Of a DNA stretch of 32,047 nucleotides, positions 23,626 to 32,047 are shown one piece after another. The DNA lies in NCBI GenBank assembly GCA_016212965.1, contig JACRDA010000258.1:1-32047 (forward strand), read 5' to 3'. Made by a program: the position numbers and the translations under genes. Below the pieces are notes generated by a model. It was given only the letters and a program-made list of their open reading frames with translations, ran no database searches and had not been told where the DNA came from. This DNA is from Myxococcales bacterium. Lineage in GTDB: Bacteria; Myxococcota_A; Polyangia; Polyangiales; Polyangiaceae. The stretch's first letter is position 1; each line of letters begins with the position of its first letter.

Positions 23626-23631
23626 ACCATA
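23626..23631 (-). promoter_or_regulatory. -10-like TATGGT box directly upstream of the MFS transporter GTG
   Basis: On the minus strand TATGGT (four of six consensus bases) ends eight bases before GTG 23617. It predicts a leaderless transcript and supports this start over GTG 23653, which lies upstream of the box. Confidence 0.35.
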
Positions 23632-23755
23632 GCCCATCACCTCGGTCCCGCACGCGAGATCGGCGGACCCGAGAGCGGCGCGGTGCGGCGGCGCTCGGAG
23701 AATCCGCGCCGCTCGACTAGCATGGGACGCGACGGCGCTCGCAGAGGAGGTCCCC

Positions 23756-27157
<3,402 letters not shown>

Positions 27158-27329
27158 ACCGGCGCGGTCCCGCTCCGGCGCGCGTGTTCGACGGGAACAC
27201 GGAATGGCGGCCCTACGAGCGCACGGACCGCCCACGGACGCTCCCGTCCCTTACTCTGGCCCGTGACGGCGACTTCCGTGTCCCACCGGGATCGGGAGCG
27301 TGACTCTGGCTGGCAAGGAGAATGGCGAC

Positions 27330-28598
27330 ATGTACGTGAGACTTCGACTTGGCTTCTTCGCGGTGACGTCCCTGGCTGCGCTCGGCTGGGCCGTGGTCGG
27401 TCCCGCTGGCTGCAACGCACCCGTCTGCGGCGACGGCGTGAAAGACGACGACGAGGGGGAGGCCTGCGACGACGGCAACGTCGACGACAACGATTCGTGC
27501 ACCAACGCGTGCCAGCTCGCCAAGTGCGGCGACGGCCTCGTGTACATCGGTCGCGAGCAGTGCGACGACGCCAACGCCGACGAGACCGACGGCTGCACCA
27601 AGACCTGCGAGCTCGCGACCTGCGGCGACGGCGTCATCCAGGATGGCGAGGAGTGCGACGACGGCAACGTCTCGAGCAACGACGATTGCCTGACCACCTG
27701 CCAGAGTGCCCGCTGCGGCGACGGCTTCGTCCAGCTCGGCACCGAGGCGTGCGACGACGCCAACTACGACGATACCGACGGCTGTCGCATGGACTGCACG
27801 CTCGCCTCCTGCGGCGACGGCGCGGTGCAGCCGGGCGAGGAGTGCGACGACGGGAACCTCTCCGACAACGACGCCTGCACGACCCTGTGTCAGAACGCGC
27901 GCTGCGGCGACGCCTTCCTCCAGATCGGCACCGAGGAGTGCGACGACGGCAACCAGATCGCCACCGACGGCTGTCAGAACGACTGCACGATTGCCGTGTG
28001 CGGGGACGGCATCGTGCAAGGCGGCGAGGAGTGCGACGATGGCAACACCGACAACCAGGATGCCTGCCTGAGCTCCTGCGTCCTGGCGCGCTGCGGCGAC
28101 CACGTGCTCGAGATTGGCGTCGAGCAGTGCGACGACGGCAATCTCCTCAACGGCGACGGCTGCAACGCCACCTGTGAGCGCGAGTGCTTCGAGGGCACGT
28201 TCAACGTCATCACCAACGGCCACTGCTACATGCTCTTTGCCGGACAGGGCGGCGCCCAGCAGCGCACTTGGTTCGAGGCGCGTCAGCGCTGCGTCCAGAT
28301 CGGGGCGCACCTGCTCGAGATAACCGACGCGGCCGAGCAGACCTCGGTGGCGCCCCTCATGGTCGCCGGTCAGACGTGGATTGGGCTCACCGACTGGCTC
28401 GTCGAAGGGTCGTACGTCTGGGACCTCGGAGCCATGGGCGAGGTTCCGCTCGGCGCGTTCACCAACTGGGATGCCACGGAGCCCAACAACAGCTCGCAGA
28501 ACACCAACAACGCCGATTGCGTCGAGGCCGAGAACGGCGGCAAGTGGCGCACCGAGGCGTGCGACCAGCAGCTGAACTACATCTGCGAGCGGCCCTGA
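27330..28598 (+). CDS. Lipoprotein with eight DUF4215 cysteine-rich repeats and a C-type lectin domain
   Basis: The 422-residue product has a signal peptide ending in GPAGC (lipobox), then eight tandem myxobacterial Cys-rich repeats of 31-34 residues (pattern CGDG...ECDDGN...DxC...C, DUF4215). Residues from about 288 to the end form a C-type lectin-like domain: NGHCYMLF, RQRCVQIGAHLLEI, TWIGLTDWLVEGSYVW, WDATEPNNSSQNTNNADCVE and KWRTEACDQQLNYICERP. The EPN motif of mannose-type calcium sites is present, but the WND motif reads WRT, so one calcium/sugar ligand pair is missing. The protein probably projects from the outer membrane, rigidified by disulfides, and binds a carbohydrate or protein (inference). 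ATG 27330 has AAGGAG nine bases upstream. It is followed by a second Cys-rich lipoprotein gene. Confidence 0.85.
   Translation: MYVRLRLGFFAVTSLAALGWAVVGPAGCNAPVCGDGVKDDDEGEACDDGNVDDNDSCTNACQLAKCGDGLVYIGREQCDDANADETDGCTKTCELATCGDGVIQDGEECDDGNVSSNDDCLTTCQSARCGDGFVQLGTEACDDANYDDTDGCRMDCTLASCGDGAVQPGEECDDGNLSDNDACTTLCQNARCGDAFLQIGTEECDDGNQIATDGCQNDCTIAVCGDGIVQGGEECDDGNTDNQDACLSSCVLARCGDHVLEIGVEQCDDGNLLNGDGCNATCERECFEGTFNVITNGHCYMLFAGQGGAQQRTWFEARQRCVQIGAHLLEITDAAEQTSVAPLMVAGQTWIGLTDWLVEGSYVWDLGAMGEVPLGAFTNWDATEPNNSSQNTNNADCVEAENGGKWRTEACDQQLNYICERP
27424..28185 (+). repeat. Eight DUF4215 coding repeats in an alternating two-unit pattern
   Basis: The repeats alternate between a 31-residue type (units 3, 5, 7: ...GEECDDGN..N.D.C) and a 32-residue type (units 2, 4, 6: ..GTE.CDD.N...TDGC). 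The duplicated unit therefore appears to be a pair of about 189 bases rather than a single repeat. Third codon positions vary freely between copies. Confidence 0.75.
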
Positions 28599-28622
28599 GC
28601 GAGGAGATCGCGCTGCGCGCGA

Positions 28623-28750
28623 GGGCTCCAGGCTCCAGACTACGGGCGTCAGGCGGGAATCCGCGCGCTCGTGACTGGCGGTAGATTCGCCCGGAGGGTG
28701 AGTTCGTGCGGATCCAGAGGCGCGAGTTACCGGCCTGAAGCCTGGAGCCC
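28623..28750. repeat. Long-range inverted repeat with 18-base arms
   Basis: The arm at 28623-28640 begins GGGCTCCAGGCT; its exact 12-base reverse complement ends the second arm (28739-28750). Extending to 18 bases gives 16 matches. The arms are 92 bases apart. It may be a small mobile repeat (REP/MITE-like) or a structured RNA leader; only one copy is visible in this window. Confidence 0.45.
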
Positions 28751-28828
28751 GTCGCCCGGAGCCGCGCGCCCGGCGGACCCTGCCCGGCGCGGACTGCGCC
28801 CTGTCCGCACCCGTAGACGTGTACCGAA

Positions 28829-28842
28829 GGAACACGCTTTGC
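28829..28842 (+). promoter_or_regulatory. Possible sigma-54 (-24/-12) promoter
   Basis: GG at 28829-28830 and GC at 28841-28842 have the invariant ten-base spacing. The sequence reads GGAACA-CGCT-TTGC, matching the TTGC half fully and the TGGCAC half in part. A start near 28854 would leave ~80 bases before the Cys-rich lipoprotein gene at 28935. Myxobacteria use sigma-54 widely, but the -24 half is imperfect. Confidence 0.3.
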
Positions 28843-28934
28843 CAGCGCCACCGGCCGGCATACCTGTACGAATGTGACCGGGAATGCGAAGCTGCGGTGG
28901 AGCTACGGTAGACCGACGAATGGAGGCTGTGCGA

Positions 28935-30527
28935 ATGACTTTGCAGAAGCAAGCTTTGATATGGGTGTACGCCCTCGGGGCGCTATGTGCCGCCGGCGCA
29001 TGGGTGGCCTGCGGGTCGGACAACGAGAACAAGACCGGGAGCGGCGGTGGTGGTGCGACCACGACAACCTCCAGCGGAGGAGCGGGCGGCAGCACGGACT
29101 GCCAGCTGCCCCTCGAGTTCTGCGCCGGCTCCGGGTGCGTGTACACCGCGAGCGACCCCGACAACTGCGGCAGCTGCGGAAACGCCTGCGGCACCGGCGA
29201 GATCTGTCTGAACAGCGCCTGTGTGTGCGAGCCCGGCCTCGACCAGTGCGGCAACGCCTGCGCCGACCTGCTGACCGACACGCAGAACTGCGGGTCCTGC
29301 GGCAACGCGTGCCTCGGCGGTCAGACCTGTACGAACGGGCTATGCAGCGCCTGCCCGCCCAACACGGTGGCGTGCTTCGATGAGGGCGTGTGCGCCAACG
29401 TCTCGAACGATCCGGCCAACTGCGGCGGCTGTGGCATCAGCTGCGCGGGCGGCACCTGCGCGAGTGGCGTGTGCACCTGCCCCAACAACCTCGACGTCTG
29501 CGCCGACGGCTGCTTCGACACGCAGACGGACCCGGGCCACTGCGGCGACTGCACGACCGCCTGCCTGCAGGGCCAGACCTGCACGGCCGGGGTCTGCGGA
29601 GCTTGCCCGCCGAGCACCGTGGAGTGCATCGGCCAGGGCGTGTGCGCCAACCTGTCGAACGACAACGAGAACTGCGGCGCCTGCGGCCAGACCTGCGGAC
29701 CGGGCGGCACCTGCACGAGCGGCGTGTGCGTCTGCGCCGCGAACAACGTCAACTGCGGGCCGATCTTCGGGTGCGTCAACCTCTCGAACGACGCCAACAA
29801 CTGCGGCGGTTGCGGCAACAAGTGCTCGTTCGACTCGGCCTGCGTGAGCGGCCAGTGCGTCTGCGCCGTGCCCGGCGAGACACAGTGCAACGGCGTGTGC
29901 ACGAACCTGGCCCTCGATCCGAATAACTGCGGCACTTGCGACAACCAGTGCGACCAGGTCTACGGCACCTGCGACAACGGCACCTGTGGCTGCATCGGCG
30001 CGCTGGACGCTTGTGGCAACAACAACCGCTGCACCGACACCTCCGAGGACCCGCAGCACTGCGGCAACTGCAACATCCAATGCGCTGCCTCCGAGGTGTG
30101 CGTGACGGGGAGCTGCAACTGCAAGCCGGGCCTCGTGTCGGTCAACGGCGCGTGCATCGATCCGAGCTCGAACCCGCAGCATTGCGGCCCGAACAACCTC
30201 GCCTGCGGTGGTCAGACGCCGGTGTGTGCGGGCGGGCAGTGCGTGCAGAGCTGCGGTGGCGGCAACCTGCAGAACTGCAACGGCGCCTGCGTGGACACCG
30301 AGAACGACCCGCTTCACTGCGGCGGCTGCGCGGGCGCCGACGTCGTGTGCGCGGCCGACGAGGTGTGTGTGTTCGGCAACTGCCGGCCGTGGCGCGTCGG
30401 GGTCGGATGCAACAGCTGCCCCTGCGACAGCTCGTGCCAGAACAACTTCGACCAATGCTGCCTCTACCAGGGCGTCGCGAGCCTGGTGGTGTGCGTGGAA
30501 GGAGGCAACTGCCCCCAGGGATGGTGA
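28935..30527 (+). CDS. Cysteine-rich repeat lipoprotein (MXAN_6577-like) with a somatomedin-B-like C-terminus
   Basis: The 530-residue product has a signal peptide ending in WVACGSDN (probable lipid anchor) and a low-complexity Gly/Thr/Ser spacer. About ten Cys-rich modules of 40-50 residues follow, each containing D-P-x-N/H-C-G-x-C-x3-C followed by G-x-x-C, G-x-C-x-C. The modules resemble the cysteine-rich repeats found in myxobacterial proteins of the MXAN_6577 type, whose function is unknown. The last ~35 residues (CNSCPCDSSCQNNFDQCC then a further Cys) have the CxCxxxC..CC spacing of a somatomedin-B knot, with one extra residue. ATG 28935 is chosen because GGAGG at 28922-28926 lies eight bases upstream; an ATG at 28920 is in frame. 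The many disulfides imply an extracellular, protease-resistant stalk. The gene ends before a strong terminator and follows the lectin lipoprotein gene. Confidence 0.78.
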   Translation: MTLQKQALIWVYALGALCAAGAWVACGSDNENKTGSGGGGATTTTSSGGAGGSTDCQLPLEFCAGSGCVYTASDPDNCGSCGNACGTGEICLNSACVCEPGLDQCGNACADLLTDTQNCGSCGNACLGGQTCTNGLCSACPPNTVACFDEGVCANVSNDPANCGGCGISCAGGTCASGVCTCPNNLDVCADGCFDTQTDPGHCGDCTTACLQGQTCTAGVCGACPPSTVECIGQGVCANLSNDNENCGACGQTCGPGGTCTSGVCVCAANNVNCGPIFGCVNLSNDANNCGGCGNKCSFDSACVSGQCVCAVPGETQCNGVCTNLALDPNNCGTCDNQCDQVYGTCDNGTCGCIGALDACGNNNRCTDTSEDPQHCGNCNIQCAASEVCVTGSCNCKPGLVSVNGACIDPSSNPQHCGPNNLACGGQTPVCAGGQCVQSCGGGNLQNCNGACVDTENDPLHCGGCAGADVVCAADEVCVFGNCRPWRVGVGCNSCPCDSSCQNNFDQCCLYQGVASLVVCVEGGNCPQGW

Positions 30528-30572
30528 GCGCCATGTGAGCGCAACCCGCGCGGCCCAGGCCGCGTGAGCCTG

Positions 30573-30614
30573 GAGACGCCCGTGAGCCCGGAGGCTCGCG
30601 GGCGTCTCGCTTTT
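30573..30614 (+). terminator. Strong rho-independent terminator after the Cys-rich lipoprotein gene
   Basis: A 10-bp perfect stem (30573-30582 with 30599-30608) continues through one G-T pair into five more pairs (30584-30588 with 30593-30597), with the tetraloop CGGA. GC-TTTT (30609-30614) follows. It is oriented for the forward gene ending at 30527 and also shields it from the convergent thioesterase gene. Confidence 0.9.
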
Positions 30615-30627
30615 CGCGCCGACGCGA

Positions 30628-31071
30628 TCAACCGTCGCCGGGCAGGATCAGGAAGTGTCCGTTCGCGAGTGCGATGGGCCGCGTGCGGTCCTCCTGCCAC
30701 GCCTCGACGCGCACGTTGACGACGCGCCGGCCGTGCTTCGTGATGATGCCGCGCGCGAAGGTGTCGAGCGGCCGACCGGAGCGCAGGTAGTCCACCGTGA
30801 TGTTGACGGTCTTCGGCAGCACGATCGTCTCGGCGTCCCAGAGGATCTGGAAGATCGCGGTCGACTCGAGCAAGGCGCCGATGGCCCCGCCGTGGAGCGC
30901 CGGGAGCGCGGGGTTGCCGATGAGGTGGTCCGCGTAGCGCATCTTGCCGACGAGCTCGCCGTCGAGGAGCGTCAGCGAGAAGCCCAGGAACGCGGCGTAC
31001 GGCACGGCGTCCGTCAGAGCCGCGAGGTCGCGCGTGCGCCGCGCCTCGGCGATGCGCTCGGCGACGTTCAC
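30628..31071 (-). CDS. PaaI-type hotdog thioesterase (second of a pair)
   Basis: The 147-residue product is a single hotdog-fold domain of the PaaI/YbgC-like acyl-CoA thioesterase group. The central helix motif is HLIGNPALPALHGGAIGALLES, with conserved LHGGA near residue 60. The strands TVNITVDYLRSGRPLDTFARG and RVVNVRVEAWQ follow. Such enzymes hydrolyse acyl-CoA thioesters in the cytosol as tetramers or dimers. Start GTG 31071 overlaps the stop of the upstream thioesterase gene by four bases (GTGA), indicating coupled translation. The catalytic Asp/Glu expected in the helix may be Glu in LLES. With its neighbour it probably forms a working pair or a heteromer (inference). Confidence 0.88.
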   Translation of the reverse strand: MNVAERIAEARRTRDLAALTDAVPYAAFLGFSLTLLDGELVGKMRYADHLIGNPALPALHGGAIGALLESTAIFQILWDAETIVLPKTVNITVDYLRSGRPLDTFARGIITKHGRRVVNVRVEAWQEDRTRPIALANGHFLILPGDG

Positions 31072-31550
31072 GTGCCCGCCCCGCGTTGCCAGTGACCGAG
31101 CCGGGTCGCGAGCATGAAGGCGCCGACGGCGGAGGCGATGGGGTCGGCCTCGGAGTCGTGGAACGCGACCGAGCGCACGAAGGCGACGTTGCGCGTGACC
31201 TTGTAGCAGCAGGCGTGCGCGATGACGTCCTGTCCGGGGGCCGCGGGCTTCAGGTAGTCGATGCGCAGATCGAGGGTCGCAATCGGCACGGGCTCCGCGA
31301 GCGCCATGAACACGGCCGCCCCGCAGCAGGCGTCCATGAGCGAGCTCACGGCGCCACCGTGGAGCACGCCGGTGTCGGGATTGCCGACGAGGTGCGGAGC
31401 GTACGGAAGGCGCATCACCGCGTCGGCATCGTCGAGCGACACGAGCTCCATGCCGAGCGCCCGGTTGTGGGGGACCATCTCGGCGAAGCCGCGGTTCAGG
31501 CGGCGCAGCAACTCGAGCCGGGCGGCGCGCGCGTCGTCCCCGGCGCTCAT
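31068..31550 (-). CDS. PaaI-type hotdog thioesterase (first of a pair)
   Basis: The 160-residue product is a paralogue of the following gene, with the same hotdog core: YAPHLVGNPDTGVLHGGAVSSLMDACCG, where LHGGA is conserved and the helix carries Asp instead of Glu. The strands ATLDLRIDYLKPAAPGQDV and FVRSVAFHDSEADPIASAVG follow. Acyl-CoA thioester hydrolysis is likely; the substrate is unknown. The ATG at 31550 overlaps the stop of the upstream partial gene (ATGA), and its own stop overlaps the next GTG (GTGA), so all three genes are translated as one unit. The two hotdog domains differ clearly in sequence, so the duplication is not recent. They may assemble as a hetero-oligomer or serve different chain lengths. 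Confidence 0.89.
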   Translation of the reverse strand: MSAGDDARAARLELLRRLNRGFAEMVPHNRALGMELVSLDDADAVMRLPYAPHLVGNPDTGVLHGGAVSSLMDACCGAAVFMALAEPVPIATLDLRIDYLKPAAPGQDVIAHACCYKVTRNVAFVRSVAFHDSEADPIASAVGAFMLATRLGHWQRGAGT

Positions 31551-32047
31551 CGCGCGCGCTCCAGCGAGGCGCGGAACGAGGCGACGAACTGCTCCCACTT
31601 GGCAAGCTGCTGGGGGTCCTCCTCGAAGCGCTCCTGCCACACGTCGTCGAGCGCGGCGTGCGCGGCGTCGTCCGCGATGCCGTACTCGAGGCGCGCCGAC
31701 GCGCGTCGCTCGGGAAAGACCGCGAGCGCTGCGCACAAGGCAGCGTAGCGCGCGACACTGTCGTAGACGGACACCGACCCGCCACCGGGCGGAGCGGCAG
31801 GCGCCGGTGCGGCCGGCGGCGCGGCGGCCGCCGGTGCGTGCGCGCCCGCGGTGGGCAGCGGATACGACGCCTGGGGAGGCCCACCGCTCGAACCGACGCC
31901 CGCGGGGCCGGGCACGGCGTAGGCGCCATAGCCGGCCGGCATCCCCGGTTGCTGCGGCGGAGCGACCGGCGCCTCCGGTGCGGCGCCCGACCAGCCAGGC
32001 TGTGCCGGGCCGCGGCCCCCGGCGCCCGCGCCCGCCGCGCCGCCGGC
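31547..32047 (-). CDS. Partial gene: proline/alanine-rich protein of unknown function (5' end outside window)
   Basis: The reading frame is open to the window edge, so the start lies beyond 32047; at least 166 residues are visible. The visible N-terminal part is a Pro/Ala/Gly/Gln-rich linker (for example GMPAGYGAYAVPGPAG). The C-terminal ~75 residues form a folded-looking, mostly helical domain: SVYDSVARYAALCAALAVFP, LEYGIADDAAHAALDDVW, LAKWEQFVASFRASLERAR. I do not recognise that domain. The stop overlaps the ATG of the first thioesterase gene (ATGA). An ATG at 31942 is not taken as the start, because the same composition continues upstream without a break and no ribosome-binding site precedes it. 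Confidence 0.65.
   Translation of the reverse strand, partial: AGGAAGAGAGGRGPAQPGWSGAAPEAPVAPPQQPGMPAGYGAYAVPGPAGVGSSGGPPQASYPLPTAGAHAPAAAAPPAAPAPAAPPGGGSVSVYDSVARYAALCAALAVFPERRASARLEYGIADDAAHAALDDVWQERFEEDPQQLAKWEQFVASFRASLERAR

Larger units (their letters stand above)
28599..28934. other. Gene-free 336-base stretch between two Cys-rich lipoprotein genes
   Basis: I see no convincing gene here. It holds a long-range inverted repeat (28623-28640 and 28733-28750), two short direct GGCTCCA copies (28624-28630, 28631-28637), and a possible sigma-54 site (28829-28842). No clear terminator for the upstream gene is visible. Confidence 0.6.

Overview
The window is a very GC-rich chromosomal segment packed with 29 protein genes and no RNA gene, phage, insertion sequence or CRISPR array that I can recognise. 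The gene mix points to a myxobacterium, most likely of the Polyangia (Sorangium/Polyangium-like) group. The signs are myxobacterial cysteine-rich repeat proteins, many lipoproteins with Pro/Gly-rich linkers, a DHCR24-type sterol-reductase homologue, an Hcp protein, and frequent GTG starts with 1-4 base gene overlaps. The taxonomic call is inference from content, not a marker-gene result.

Layout. 95-3181: protein quality control and replication (tig and clpP forward; holA reverse and convergent). clpX, the usual partner, does not follow clpP. 3267-6963 (reverse): a tightly overlapping three-gene envelope operon of an NTF2-like lipoprotein, a DUF4159 protein and a membrane-anchored VWA/glutamine-amidotransferase-like protein. 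7143-9538 (forward): a lipoprotein, a small two-helix membrane protein, a proline-rich membrane protein and adenine phosphoribosyltransferase. 9548-11927: a single-pass membrane protein divergent from an alpha/beta-hydrolase (lipase-like). 12177-13548: two tandem paralogous lipoproteins that share a ~120-residue C-terminal domain I do not recognise. 13625-18823: an Old Yellow Enzyme-type reductase, a lipoprotein, a TolB-like propeller lipoprotein, a small proline-tailed protein and a DHCR24-like FAD oxidoreductase.

18924-19735: an isolated Hcp (type VI secretion tube protein) gene with its own strong sigma-70-type promoter and a textbook terminator. 19737-23617: an L,D-transpeptidase, an M14 cytosolic-type carboxypeptidase and an MFS transporter. 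23756-27157: a 1133-residue YgfK-like flavin/Fe-S protein without the gene partners it has in E. coli. 27330-30527: two adjacent cysteine-rich repeat lipoproteins, one ending in a C-type lectin domain and the other in a somatomedin-B-like knot, closed by a strong terminator. 30628-32047 (reverse): two overlapping hotdog thioesterase genes and the 3' part of a proline/alanine-rich protein that runs off the window.

The less ordinary parts are the tandem lipoprotein pair, the orphan hcp unit with a shared GGTTCC/GGAACC motif at both ends, the two-module repeat/lectin surface proteins, and a recurrent arrangement in which TAnnnT-like -10 boxes sit 5-11 bases in front of start codons, suggesting leaderless transcripts.
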